A stretch of DNA of 64,000 nt from Darksidea phi. Lineage: Eukaryota; Ascomycota; Dothideomycetes; Pleosporales; Lentitheciaceae. The stretch spans positions 62,001-126,000 of the forward strand of contig JASJFT010000025.1 of the NCBI GenBank assembly GCA_030770425.1, given 5' to 3'. Both the position numbers and the translations under genes were made by a program. The notes under the pieces are model-generated. The model was not told the DNA's origin and did no database searches. It saw only the letters and a program-made list of their open reading frames with translations. Position 1 is the first letter of the stretch, and each line of letters opens with the position of its first letter. Shown here piece by piece: positions 8,896-20,199 of this stretch.

Positions 8896-11800
8896 TTACT
8901 CCGCAGACTCCTTCGTTGCAGCCTTGGCCTCGCTTGCGGGCTTAGGATCCTTTGCTGCCTCCTCAGCACTCCTCTCCTTCTGCTTATCCCCCGCAACCTC
9001 GACCGTCGGAGGCGCATCGCTAGGCTCTGCCTCTCCCTCTCCCTTGGTCTCAGGGTTGCGACCCTCAACATCAGGGTGCGGAGGTGCCACACCCTGTCCA
9101 TCCTCTTCCCTAACATCGACCAGCGACTCATGGATTTCATTACCTTGAGCATCCACGATGCGCGTCCGTGTCTCATAGCGCGTTTTGAAACTTACTTTTC
9201 CTTCGAGTGCTTTGACCTCGTCTTCGTTTAGGATCCTGCCGTTTTCGTCGCGGAACTCGATGCGCTCTTCTTTGGACAGGACCGGCAATTCTTTTGGGGC
9301 ACCCCCCGGAGGTGGGGACACCGCTGCCTTGCCCGATACAGCTTCTTCGGGTTTTTTTTTGTCCTCGGGTTGTTGCTGAACAGGCACGGCGGGAGGTGGC
9401 GAAGGTGGGATTGCTGCGGATGTAGTCGGAATCACAGCACTGGTGGTATAGTCATCATACTAATACTTGTTAGCTGGTATTAACCTTCTATTTGCAGGGT
9501 AAAACCTACGGAGATGGGGAAGTTGTTGCAGTCCCAGTCCCAAGTGTTGAACAACTTGACGCTGTTGCACTGATCCCGTGTCCATGGGTTGCCATAAGCG
9601 AGCGGCGAGTAGATGGTGAAGACTGTAATCGCAACTGCCAAGAAAGCAACAGCTGCGGCCTGGCCAATCGCAGGGTACTGCTTAAGACCGAGGCCGCTGA
9701 ATCGGTAGGCAACGAAGTCGTACATCTGGCAAAACGCAAGGATGGCGAAGTAGAGAGCCGGAAGGTAATGGTGTAAGAACAACTGGCGAGCCATGAGATA
9801 GAAGGGGAAGTAGTGGAAAGCCCATCCGAGGAGAGACATCCCGATCTCGTAGTCAAAACGCTTGAAGGTGACGTTGGAGTAATCACGATACCCACGCTGC
9901 CAGCGCAGGATCGCTAGACCCTTAATAGCGAGATAGACGCCAATAATCCCCGTGGTGCTCCACCAGATGACTGAAGGAGGGGCAAAAGGTCAGTAAAGCT
10001 CATCCAGAGGGGCTTCATTGCGTGTTGTTTCAAAGAGTCGCAACTCTCTGTGAGAGTTGTGGCGTGGGTTGTACTGCGGAGTTTACGTACCTGGATTTCC
10101 CAATAGGTAAATCTGTCTCAAATTTTTTCCCCAGAAGTTAATGCCGCGGCGGAGGACAGGCCAAGAGGGTGGGCGTGAATCCCAGGCATGCGATTCCACC
10201 AAACCGGCATTGGTCTTCCACATGACCTTCTGCAACTCCCAGAACTTTCCGAAGAAGCCCGGATTGCGGTAATTCACCTTCTCAGTCGTTTCATTCATAA
10301 GTGGGTGAACATTGCCTTCGATATACCAGACACTGTTTGGCAGGGTTCCACCTTTAGCGCATGTCACCTCCTGCTGTTCAAAACCCCAATCCGGTAGCTT
10401 GACCTTGTGGGAGAAGAGTACACAGCCGGTCATCAGATGAATAAGCCTGAACTTGGTCTGGATGGTCCTGAGACGCCTCTTCGCCTCAGCATTCTCAGAC
10501 ATGGACTTTACAATTTCAACACGGAAGAAATCATTGGCGTCACCCTCAAAGCCCTCATACCCGTAGGCAGACACTTCGTTCTGCCAATCGGCTTCGGTGA
10601 CGGGCGGCCTGACATCGTGCGAGTGGAGGCGGCGGTCGGTAGTGATGTGGTAGAGCCTGATTACGGCGCCGTCTTCGATGTGAATCGGGCCGAGGTTGTC
10701 CCAAGCCTTTGGGCCCTGGGGCTTCGGTCCATCGAGGACTTCCGGCAAAGTCTGGTTTTCTAGAATGAATATGTTGTTCTCGTCTTTGTGGGGATACAGC
10801 GTGATCTGTTGTTGCTTGCTACCAGTCGGGTACATGTGGGAGTGGGAGTGGAGGTAGCCGCCTTGGGTGTTCCAATGGCGGATCGAGACACGGCTGCCGA
10901 ATGCAACGTCGGCCGGTACATCCTGCATACCTTTCGAGTTCAAAGTCGCCTGGAACTCTGAAGACATGAAACCATCGCCATCCCCGGGGTTGACGAGGCA
11001 GAGGAAGTGGATGGCGAACATGGACATATAGAAGGTCAATGGAATGACGACAAGACAGAAAAGGCGAGCGAAGAAGTGCTTAAACCACAATCGCGGAGTG
11101 ACGTTCCTAGTGTCTCCAAGCAAGACCCACAGCTGCAGAAGAGTCAAGCTGCCAACCCAAGCGATTGTAAATAGTCCTACCCACTTCACGCTGAAAGTGG
11201 CTCCGAGACTGACGCCGGTGGCTACCAGCCAGAACCACCATGATGGTCCAAATGCTTTCGAGGGGCCTTGCTCGTGTTGGTTGGTGAAGGCTGTCCAGGA
11301 GAGGGCGGTCATGGCGGTGAATAGGACGAGGGGAGAATCGAGGAGGATCAGACGGGACTGGGTAACAAGCGCATTGTCTAGGGCGTGTTAGCATGCTCGT
11401 GTTCATGCGATTGCGGAACAACGTACCAAAGATGACTAGACCAGAGCCTAGCGCAGCCGTGGTTGTTCGGCAGCCCGCAGCTTTCAGGGTTAGGAACATT
11501 GTGGGGATGGTCAAGACACCGCAGATAGCGGGCAACAAGCGCATTGCCACGTAGGGCACGCCTGGTTCGACGTAGTCTTTTCCGATGTCCTTGAAATCAA
11601 AGTTTCCATCGAATCCCGCGAGCCATCCCGCCAACGTGATGAGAAGCTTCGCCAGAGGTGGATGGACATCCATAAAGAACTTGCCCTTGATGTATTTGGA
11701 CGCGAATCCGCCGAAACTAGAATGCATGTCAGCCCTGCTTGCCTAATGATGTTGAGCATTGCGCCGACGTACTGGACTTCATCGAAAACAACGCTGCTGG

Positions 11801-12047
11801 GCTGGTATATGCGGAACAGACGCACAACCCCGGCTACCAGGACAAGCAGTCCCAGCAGCTGCCAGTCGGAGCCTGGTAGGCTGAAGATGTCGTGGTCCTT
11901 CACCCCCTCCGATGCGTAGCCCGCAACCTTTGCGGGCTTCTGTTGCTTCCTTCCATTGGGCGCTGGTGATCGTGATGGAGACTTGCCCGATCGTCGCGCA
12001 GTGGGCTTCTCGGTCAGATATGGACTCGGTGCCGTCCGGTTTGCCAT
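8896..12047 (-). CDS. PMT1: dolichyl-phosphate-mannose:protein mannosyltransferase 1
   Basis: Five exons, complement(join(8896..9459,9510..9970,10091..11377,11427..11716,11773..12047)), 958 aa. It adds the first mannose from Dol-P-Man to Ser/Thr of secretory proteins in the ER membrane. The essential acidic pair is in VVFDEVHFGGF (D89-E90), followed by KFFMDVHPPLAK. Multiple membrane segments flank a lumenal MIR block at about residues 340-530 with GGYLHSHSHMYP, QQQITLYPH and a LPDWGFEQQEVTC end. These features match the PMT1 rather than the PMT2 or PMT4 subfamily. After the last membrane segment a charged, Pro/Glu-rich tail follows, with FRDENGRILNEDEVKALEG, which corresponds to the tail of yeast Pmt1 but is longer. 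All four introns have GT-AG ends and keep phase. It shares a divergent promoter with the splicing-factor gene. Confidence 0.93.
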
Positions 12048-12646
12048 GGCGGCGGTATGGCAGAAAAGTGATGCGAATCAACCAAACGCGAGCCGCGAGT
12101 TACTACGAATGCTGGGGGAACTCGGACAAGGTCAGCAACGTCCTGCGGTAGGGGGTTATCAAATATACGTACAGCGAGCGAGGAGGAAAGTAGGAAGAAA
12201 GGCCCATCAATTGGCAAAAGGGTGAGTGATGGGGATCAGGCGGTTAGGGGCCGAAGAACAACTCTCCTCAGGCGAGTGGTGCACCCTGGTTCTAAAATGC
12301 AAGGTGTCTTCGCGCCTCTAGCGGGCTGTGCCAAGCAAGGAGCAGGGAGCTGAAGCTTCAAAAATAGTTACCCCCACAGCAATAGTCCCTGGGAAAGACC
12401 AGGTAAATGCTATTTACCATCCATGCGTCGCTTAGCATTCAAGGCGGCAACTAATGAATCGCGACAGCCGCTACGACATCTCTCTTGATTGCAGCACTGC
12501 ATGTGATTAGATTCGCCTAGCGTTTCACGTGCGCGAAGAGGTCCGGTGAAACGGTTGTTCCGGCTCGAGCTCTCCTCCAGTTTTGATGCCTCAAACTCGA
12601 CCGTTAACTCCTATCGCCCGCCCGCCCGCGACTCTTCCTTTCCGCC
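12048..12646. promoter_or_regulatory. divergent promoter PMT1 / SF3A1
   Basis: About 600 bp between two start codons on opposite strands, so both genes must be driven from here. The side next to the splicing-factor gene has a pyrimidine-rich leader with Ser-TCN-like CCTCC runs just before the ATG at 12647. No convincing TATA element was identified. Assignment rests on position alone. Confidence 0.55.
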
Positions 12647-14234
12647 ATGGCTGCCCAAAATGGTGAGCAAGCGCCCGCCGGCGCAGGCGAACTTGCAGTG
12701 CACCCGCCGCCGAATGTCATCATCCCGCCGAAAAACACGCGCGACGCCATTGCGAAGACGGCCGAGTTCGCCTATAGACGCGGCGAGCGATATGAGTACG
12801 AGATGGTGACCCGCGTCCGCAGCGCAGCCACCACTGCCGTTTCCTTCGTTCTACCAGAAGACCCTTACAACCCCTACTATGTCTGGTATCTGCAGCAATT
12901 GAAAGAGGGCAGAGGGCCAGCGGCTGCCAGCCAACAGGCGGTCCAGGAGAGCAAGCCACAAGGACCGCCAGAACCGCCCAAGTTTCGTTTCTCTGCGCGC
13001 ATGCCCAATATCAGCGCAAAAGATCTCGAGATCTTGAAGCTGACGGCACTGTATACCGCGCGCGTGGGGGAGAACTGGTTGAAGGAGTTGCGCAATCGCG
13101 AAGCAGGTAACTTCCAATTCGAATTTCTGCGCGCGAACCACAGCTTCTTCCCCTTCTTCAGGTCTCTCGTGGAGCAATATAAGATTCTTCTTGAGGAGGA
13201 GCAGACGGTCGAAGCGCGCATCGAGGAGCTGCAGCGCAACATCAAGAATCGCTTCCACATCCTAGACCGTGCCAAGTCGCGCGCCGAATACGTCAAGTAC
13301 GTGACACAGCAAAAGGAGAAGGAGGAGAAGAAGGTTGAAGACGAGAAAAAGGAGTATGCGTCGATCGACTGGCACGACTTTAGCGTCATTGCAACAGTAC
13401 TGTTCGACGAAGCCGACGAAGCGGCAGAACTGCCTCCGCCCACGAACCTTGTTGATCTGCAATCCGCCTCGTTGGAGCAGAAGGCAATGGTCTCGCTCTC
13501 CTCGAAGCGCATCGAGGAAGCCATGCCAGATGAGATGCTGTACTACAATGCATCACAACAGCCTGTCATGCCTCCGCCTGGCTATCCAGCTATGCCTCAT
13601 ATGCCGCCGCCAATGCAGTCTGGCTTTGCGCCCCTACCCCCAGCGCCTGTCGATTATCGCACAGCTGAACAGAGGCGAGAGGAAGAAGAAGCCCGCCTTC
13701 GACAGGCAGAACGCGACCGTGCCGCTCAAGCACAAGCAGCAGCAAGGGGAGCGCCGAGCTCCATGCGCATCAGGACAGACTATGTTCCCCGGGGGAAGAA
13801 GGCAACCGTGGCGATGGTCCAGTGCCCTAACTGCAAGCAGAGTTACCCCTCGGACGAGATCGAAGAGCACATGCGCAGTAAGTTTCCCCTCCACCCTATC
13901 AGAATACTCGCCGATACCTTGTCTAGTTGAGCTCCTCGACCCCCGCTGGAAGGAGCAACGAGCGAAGAACGAAGCCCGATATTCCACCGTCATCAATCCC
14001 AACGAGGCTGCAAACAACCTCAAGCGCTTTGCTAGCCAGCGCGACGATATCTACGATGGCGTTACAGGCATGCCAATATCTGAGGAGGAAGCCGCGCGAC
14101 GGAAGAAAGCAGCGACCTCCTATGATGGGCAACCGGACCCGACGAAAGATGCGGCGCGTCTTCAACAGATGCAGTCCATGAACGTCCAGGAACAGCTTCG
14201 GCGTATTCAAGAGCGACATGGTGGAGGACAGTAG
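12647..14234 (+). CDS. SAP114: splicing factor SF3a subunit 1 (Prp21/SAP114)
   Basis: Two exons, join(12647..13877,13927..14234), 512 aa. It is a component of the SF3a complex of the U2 snRNP, needed for branch-site recognition. Two SURP modules are visible: the first near residues 25-80 (KTAEFAYRRGERYEYEM then DPYNPYYVWYL), the second near 120-180 (LKLTALYTARVGENWLKEL then HSFFPFFRSLVEQY). A charged coiled-coil region follows, then DWHDFSVIATVLFDE and a Cys-containing VQCPNCKQSYPSDEIEEH. The second exon opens with IELLDPRWKEQR, the conserved PRP21-like motif, and ends soon after a Gln/Arg helix. The C-terminal ubiquitin-like domain present in metazoan SF3A1 is absent, as in many fungi. A 49-bp intron with GTAAGT donor keeps phase. 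Confidence 0.93.
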
Positions 14235-14666
14235 ACTCGCTTTGTGGGTTTAGCGGTTTTCATGTTGGTAATTCTTGGATACTTTGGAATTTGTCACTTC
14301 CAATATCCTTTTCTCTCTGGGTTTGATTGTACAAAAATCACGGTTTGGCTGCATTGAATGGCGTTCAGGTAGCATGCATTCGAGGATGCAGCCGGTGGAA
14401 ATAGGGAGCTATAAGCCGTGTATGTATACAATTCTGTCGCCACTCGAGTAGCAGCATTGATACCCTGATGATGGTAGAATGAGTAACAACGTCATTCCTC
14501 TAATTTACTGTCTTCATTTAATGCTCCTGTGATGCTCTTAACCTCCGTGGTCGATCGCCGAGACGCTCGGACTTCAAAAGCTTTCCTCCGACATTGACCT
14601 ATGACCTAATCGCCCGCAGTTATTCCATGAGCAAGTGGTAGCATCGCACTCTACCTCCACCATAAC
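14235..14666. other. intergenic between SF3A1 and ISD11
   Basis: About 430 bp between two plus-strand genes, holding the 3' region of one and the promoter of the other. Nothing else was seen. Confidence 0.45.
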
Positions 14667-15289
14667 ATGTCTTTATCACAAGCCAGTAAACGCGACATGC
14701 CATATCAGGTCCGCTCCCTTGTACGTTCCCCAATCCAAGCGGTTGTGCCTGTCTCCGCTGTGCTGCAGCTCCAGAATGCGCGACCACTCGAGTCCACATC
14801 GCCCTAGCCACACGCCTCTTGGCTGAGATGCGCGAAACACCTACAGTCCATCTGTATAGATCAAGGCGGTGGCTAATGCAGCATGACAGTACCGCTCTCT
14901 GCTGAGACAAGGAAACCAATTCGCCGCCTACAACTTCCGCGAATATGCGAAGCGGAGAACGCGGGATAGCTTCCGGGAACACCAGAAGGAGACGGACGAC
15001 AGGCGAATACAAGAGCTGGTTCAGAGAGGACTGAAAGACCTACAGATGTTGAAGGTATGTTTGGGGAACGATACACGCCTTCGGCTACCATACTGAAGAG
15101 GAGGCTTGTCGATGGAATGCAATATGGCGAGCGAGGGGGCAAGCAGAATAAATGCTGACGCGTAGATTATAGAGGCAAACGGTCGTCAGCCAGTTCTTCC
15201 AGCTCGACCGGTTGGTAGTTGAAGGCGGCAAGACAGGGAAGCAGAAGGGCAATAAGGCCGGGATCATAAGACAAAAGGACCAAGGGTAA
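14667..15289 (+). CDS. ISD11: LYR-motif protein Isd11 (Fe-S assembly)
   Basis: Three exons, join(14667..14720,14890..15054,15173..15289), 111 aa; none of the exons is long enough to stand out alone. Isd11 (LYRM4) binds and stabilises the cysteine desulfurase Nfs1 in the mitochondrial matrix and works with acyl carrier protein in iron-sulfur cluster assembly. The intron after codon 18 splits the LYR tripeptide: L18 ends exon 1 and Y19-R20 open exon 2, giving [20 protein letters not shown]. Exon 2 continues with [13 protein letters not shown] and exon 3 opens with [18 protein letters not shown], both strongly typical of Isd11. Donors are GTACGT and GTATGT, acceptors GACAG and TATAG. The start Met is the only one that gives an open exon ending at a donor in phase. 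Identification is confident. Confidence 0.9.
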
Positions 15290-15926
15290 GCCACGGTGGC
15301 TTCCCAAGCATGCGATAATACTGACATGCCGGTAGCTGGGACTGAACCGGTCGGAGCGGGTGATGGGGCTTGGTCGTTTGCGGCAGGAGCTGCGGACTCT
15401 CTTCTACGGCTCGACGCTATATGCATAATGGAACCGAGAGAGAAGCATAGCCGGTGTGATTGTACTATACTTCAGTCTGCTTAGGCGGGAAGGCGTGACG
15501 GTGGTACGTCGCTGTAGAATCATGATTCGCAACTTTTGATAGCCTCAACCGGTGCCTAATGATTTCCAATGACAATGACCAGATTGAGTAAGGAGCCATC
15601 AGATGTATTCCTGACGTGCGACAGACAGTACCCACTGTACATGTACCAAGGTTGGTAGCACTACGAAAACCGCGGATTCACATCAAAATTGACATGTAGA
15701 ACAACGACGGGATCGCGACACGTGATACGAAGCTGGGCGGGATTTTTAGCTGCGACGTTAGCGGAATGCACGGTCGCACTGCAGGCAAACCACACCTCAG
15801 ACGCGCCTACCCTTCACGACGCGCCGCGACTTCCCGCCGAGGGAGAACAGCACCGCTTCACCGCTGCCTGGCTGCCTGCGAACACCCGCCAATCGAGGCA
15901 GTCGCGTCCATTTTCGATTATCCGTC
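15290..15926. other. intergenic, promoter region of next gene
   Basis: About 640 bp between ISD11 and the following plus-strand gene. Short overlapping open frames on both strands look like chance. The final 150 bases are CG-rich with a pyrimidine-rich leader before the ATG at 15927. Confidence 0.4.
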
Positions 15927-18087
15927 ATGGCTCCAGTACGTACTGTCACCTTTTCGCATTCCTCGCCCGTTCGCTTTCGTGTCATCTTCTTTGTTCGCGA
16001 ACATCTGCGCTATCCCGACATTCCATACCACACCATTCCGTATTCCCCATTTCTATTACTTCGCCGTCGCTATGCCGCCCAAGTGGAAGAAGGATTCGGT
16101 CTGCGGCCACGGTGCACAACCTGGTCTGCGTCGCGAACGCTGGGCTGGAAAGGGATGGCGAAGTCTAGCGTCGACTTCATTCTACGTCCATATATTCTTT
16201 TGTCAAATTCTGCAGCCTGTCTTTGGCCTTCAGTACATGTTTTCAAATGTTGTTCAGACACAAACTAATATCATGTGACATTAGTTTCGCAACCGCGACC
16301 GGTCCAACAGGTCTGGACGTGGACAAGTGGAGCACAATGTTCTGGAAGGACTCCCGATCAACCAGTACAGGGAAGTTGAGGTCACTATTGGGCCCAATAT
16401 TGCCGACAACAAGCAGCTGGATAAGGATGCTTGGCCTGAGCCCCCGATGCCCCGGGACTCGCATTTACTTCCCGAGCATTCTCAACGAATACTTCGCGCT
16501 GCAAGATCAGGGCGGTTATACAAGCTCTCAGCGCCGCCAGAGGAAGACAAGGATGGCCTGGAGGAGGACGACGAGCCCAAAGAAGTGCCACAGGGCTTTA
16601 CGGTGAAGAAATGGGTCAAGATCCCACGGCATCTCGAAGACCCCGAACCTGAGTATCTCGCCAAGAGACGGAAAGGTCTTCCATCACGGTATGCGACGAA
16701 CGCCCAGGTACCTGCGCAGCCCGCGGGGCTCAGAGAGACCAAAGTCAAGAAGACGGACGCGGAGGGCAATGTCAGCGTGTACAAGGTACTCGTTCCAGAA
16801 GGCCAGGCTGTGGAGGGCGAAATCCAAGCGACTGACACCGTCATTGAGGCAGCACCTATCGCTGCCGCGCCCGGAACAGTGGTAGAGGGTGTCGGTGTTG
16901 TAAACGCCGAAGGAGTAGTAGTAGCCAGCGATATCTTGCGGCAGACGCCGCCACGAAGGAGGCCGCCTCCCCCGAAGAAAAAGAAGAAGAGAAGTGGTCC
17001 TGGCAGGGGCAAGAAGAAAGTAGTGTTTGTCGATGGAGTACCGGAACAAGGCACCCCTGCTTCGGGTACGGAAAGCGGCCATCTCGCTGTTCCCGGTGTC
17101 AAGCAGGAAGAAGGGTCTGTCGAGCCGTCCGAAGGCGGCGATACGCCGATGCTGGATGCTGGAGATGAAGAGGAGGGTTCAGGCGAAGAAGGTTCGGATG
17201 ACGATGAACACGAAGAAGGCACCCACTCGCCTACGCCCGCCGGTAGCGTGCCACCCTCGGAAATTCCCGCAGCACCTACCAGCGCGCCAGCTACCGACCC
17301 CATAGAAAACCCTATTGTGGACGAACCTGTTCTGGAAGAAGCCCCTCTTGCCGAAGCAACAGCTGTTCCCGAGCCTCCTGCGCCTACTCCAATAGAGCCT
17401 ACGGCACTTCCAGTGATCGATACTTCAGCTTCCATCCAGCCCCAATCCGAAACGAAAGGAAAGCCAGATCGTGATCCATCTAGCTCCCCGGAACTGCCTC
17501 TATCCGCGATGGCACACAGTCGCCAAAATTCCCTCAACCAGATACCTACGCTCCCCACCCTTGAGCCTCCAGCGCCCGCGTCGGAGCTCGAGCCCGAACC
17601 TGCATCTGAACCTGTACCTGAACCTGCACCTGCACCTGTACACGCACCTGTGCCCGAACCCATACCCGCACCCGTACCCGTACTTGAGCCTGTACCTCCA
17701 TCTGCACCTGCATCTGCACCTGTATCTGAGCCTGTACCTGAGCCTGTACCTGAGCCCGTACCTGAACCTGTACCCGAGCCTTTATTCGAGCCTGTCCTTG
17801 AACCTGAACCCGATCTTGTTCTGGCCCAAGAGCCGGCTCCTGTTGCCGAACTCGTACCTGCGCCAGTGTCTGAGCAGCTGCTAGTGACTCATGACCAGAC
17901 AGCGGCTCATGACCAGACAGAAGCCCAGGACCAGACAGCAGCTCAGGGCCAGACAACAGCTCAGGGCCAGACAGCGACTCAGGACACGCCAGCCGAGGAG
18001 CCGTCAACTGAGGACGAAGAATCTGATCTGATAGGAAGTCTAGAAAGGCAGCTTGATAAAGATAGTGAGTTTATGGCGGCTCCATGA
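15927..18087 (+). CDS. Pro/Glu-rich protein with conserved basic N-terminus, function unknown
   Basis: Two exons, join(15927..15935,16285..18087), 603 aa. The first exon is only nine bases (Met-Ala-Pro); the 349-bp intron has a GTACGT donor and ATTAG acceptor, and the join gives FRNRDRSNRSGRGQVEHNVL. The conserved part is residues 4-150, with LEGLPINQYREVEVTIGP, LLPEHSQRILRAARSGRLYK, GFTVKKWVKIPRHLEDPEPE and YLAKRRKGLPS. A Pro/Lys-rich stretch (PPPPKKKKKRSGPGRGKKK, near residue 230) looks like a nuclear or DNA-binding tail. The C-terminal third is low complexity: alternating Pro-Glu-Pro-Val/Ala units and then Gln-Thr-Ala repeats. I recognise a family widespread in Pezizomycotina but cannot name a function. 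A chromatin-associated role would be a guess from the basic and acidic patches. Confidence 0.75.
17580..17985 (+). repeat. coding minisatellites (Pro-Glu-Pro-Val and Gln-Thr units)
   Basis: Two adjacent in-frame repeat tracts within the preceding gene. From about 17580 to 17810 a 12-bp unit like GAGCCTGTACCT is iterated many times with variation, coding Glu-Pro-Val-Pro. From about 17890 to 17985 units of 18-24 bp coding Ala-Gln-(Asp/Gly)-Gln-Thr repeat about six times. Unit lengths are multiples of three, so copy number can change without breaking the frame. Confidence 0.8.
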
Positions 18088-18589
18088 CAACCTCAGGCCT
18101 CCTAAGGGTCCCCCTCTTTCTTATCTCTCTTCTGTTGTTCCGCAAAGCATTGCTAAGAATCGGTGTCCAAGGTGCGGATAGTTCCGTGGTGTTCTTGAAA
18201 TCGAAGCTTGTTGCGCTTGACTATACGATCTCTCTTCAGATGATCATACCTGATTCATGTCGCAATTGATTTTTGCGCATTGGGGTTTTTCATTGGTCAA
18301 TATGAGGGATTGCAATTCAATGCTCCGCGTTTTGTGTAAAGCGTTCGAGCGTGTTCTAATAGGACATTGTAAGATAAGTGTCGGTTGAACTCATTCTTAG
18401 ACAGTGCTTTTCTCTGTTTTCTTCCCGCATCCGAATCTATAGCTTTATCTATAAGTGGATTTCCCCGCATCATGGTTCTGTTTATATGCGATTTGGTTGG
18501 AGCTATCGAGAGTTATCTTACCCCACGTTACTAACGTGCTGCGTCATGACATGTCTCGTCCCATGCTTACCCCACTTGGTCGCGCTAGG
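18088..18589. other. intergenic, distal part
   Basis: About 500 bp after the Pro/Glu-rich gene. AT-rich 3' flank with no supported gene. The proximal promoter that follows is listed as a duplicated segment. Confidence 0.4.
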
Positions 18590-18815
18590 GTTTCCCGACG
18601 GGGACCGTTTTACGAGCGTGTGTCGAGCTTACTATAAGTGGACGTTGACCCACTGATACCCGCTGTTCCATTTCTGCTTCGCTATGGAATTTGGCCAGTA
18701 GACGTGCTACAGCATCTTCCCGTCGGGAACGCTACGCAGCTACGCAAGCGTGTGTCGAGCTCACTATAAGTTATACATTCTTCTTCGCTGCTGTAGGGCT
18801 TTGCCAGTGAAAACG
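18590..18815 (+). repeat. diverged direct duplication forming the M20 promoter
   Basis: Two copies of a segment of roughly 100-130 bp lie head-to-tail just before the start codon at 18821. Shared blocks occur in the same order: a TTCCCG(A/T)CGGG block (about 18590 and 18716), the 25-bp block AGCGTGTGTCGAGCT-(T/C)-ACTATAAGT (18615-18639 and 18748-18772, one mismatch), and a CTTCGCT..TTTGCCAGT block (about 18675-18698 and 18783-18807). Copy 2 runs almost to the ATG, so the duplicated piece includes the proximal promoter and leader. Confidence 0.72.
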
Positions 18816-18820
18816 TCAAA

Positions 18821-20199
18821 ATGTCTTCAATCAGCGAGATTATCAAGATGCATCGGCCCGACCTGGGCGTGTACGAAGACGTCTGTACGCTCTCCCATGG
18901 TTCCTTCGCGCACAATGGTCAGCTAAACAGTTATCGCAGACAAGCATTTCCATGAACACCCCGAGCTATCCTTCCAGGAGAAGGAAACAGCCGCCAGCAT
19001 CGTTACACACTTGGAAAAACTCAATGCCTACAAAATCCACCCGGGGATAGGCGGCCACGGCGTCGCCGCCGTGCTCAAAAACGGCCGTGGGAAAACAATC
19101 CTTCTACGCGCAGACATTGACGGGCTACCCGTTGAAGAGAAAAGCGGCTTACCTTACGCAAGTAAGAAGCGTATGAAAGATGTTGATGGTGTGGAAAAAC
19201 CGACTATGCATGCCTGTGGACATGATATCCATATTACGGGCCTACTCGCGGCAGCAGAGACGCTGGTCAAGGCGAAAGAGCAGTGGAAGGGCACGCTTAT
19301 CTTGTGTTTCCAGCCAGCCGAGGAAAGAGCAGCAGGCGCGACAGCCATGGTTGAGGATGGTCTATATGACAAGGTTCCCGAGCCGGACGTTGTAGTTGGC
19401 GGGCATGTTATGCCATTTAGAGCGGGTAAGTCCATAGAAATGTAAGTGTACGAGGTAAGAGGAAGTGCTTATGAATGTAGGTGTGATTGGGACGAAAACA
19501 GGGCTTATCGCTTCTTCGGCTGACTCCTTCAAACTCCACATTGAAGGCCGACAAGCGCACGCCTCTATGCCACACAAAGGCCTCGATCCGATAGTGCAGG
19601 CTGCATCGACCATCATGCGTCTCCAAACCATTGTATCACGCGAAGTCGACCCGTCCGATTTCGCCGTCGTTACGGTCTCCGCCATGCACGCCGGCGATGC
19701 AGAGAACATCATCCCCCAAGAAGCGAACCTAAAACTTAACGTCCGCACCGGCGTGCCAGAAACACGCGAACATGTCCTCAAGAGCATCGAGCGGATCGTC
19801 GAATCCGAGGCCGTTGCGTCTGGCTCACCTGTCAAGCCAACCCTCACACCAACTACCAACTTCCCGTTCCTATACAACGACGACGAAGTTACCGCCGCCC
19901 TCGAGTCGACTTTCTCAGCACACTTCGGTGCCGATTACGATTCTAATATTCCGCGTCTCGCCGGCTCAGAGGATTTTGGTATCCTGGCTACCAGCATCAA
20001 TAAGCCCTCCTGCTTCTTCTTGTATGGTGGTTGGGATGCAGAGACTTACGATAAGGCGGAAAGGGAGGGTAAGTTGAAGGAGTTACCCGTGAATCATAGT
20101 CCACTTTTTGTGCCGGATATGAAGAAGAGTTTGGAGACGGGCGCTGAGGCGTATATTGTTTCTGCTTTGACTTTTCTGGGGAAGGGGGTCGGTGAGTAG
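18821..20199 (+). CDS. M20 family metallo-amidohydrolase (hippurate/IAA-amino acid hydrolase-like)
   Basis: Three exons, join(18821..18884,18940..19425,19481..20199), 422 aa. The family cleaves N-acyl amino acids or related amides with two metal ions. Visible signatures: FHEHPELSFQE near residue 27, LLRADIDGLPV, the metal-binding HACGHDIHITG (about 110-120), the FQPAEERAAGA block with the catalytic Glu pair, the dimer or substrate His in RQAHASMPHKG, and the late ligand in RLAGSEDFG followed by VNHSPLFVPDM. Length equals the family norm. No signal peptide is present, so a cytosolic enzyme is likely. Both introns (55 bp each) have GT-AG ends and close in frame. The true substrate is not predictable; indole-acetyl-amino acids, hippurate or acylated metabolites are all possible. 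Confidence 0.9.

Noticed and set aside
12877..13524. 215-codon antisense frame within SF3A1
   Set aside because: Overlaps the SURP and coiled-coil coding region; composition mirrors Lys/Glu codons as Ser/Phe.
16482..17663. 393-codon antisense frame rich in Gly, Ser and Thr
   Set aside because: Shadow of the low-complexity Pro/Glu-rich coding sequence on the plus strand, which has a conserved N-terminus and a splice model.
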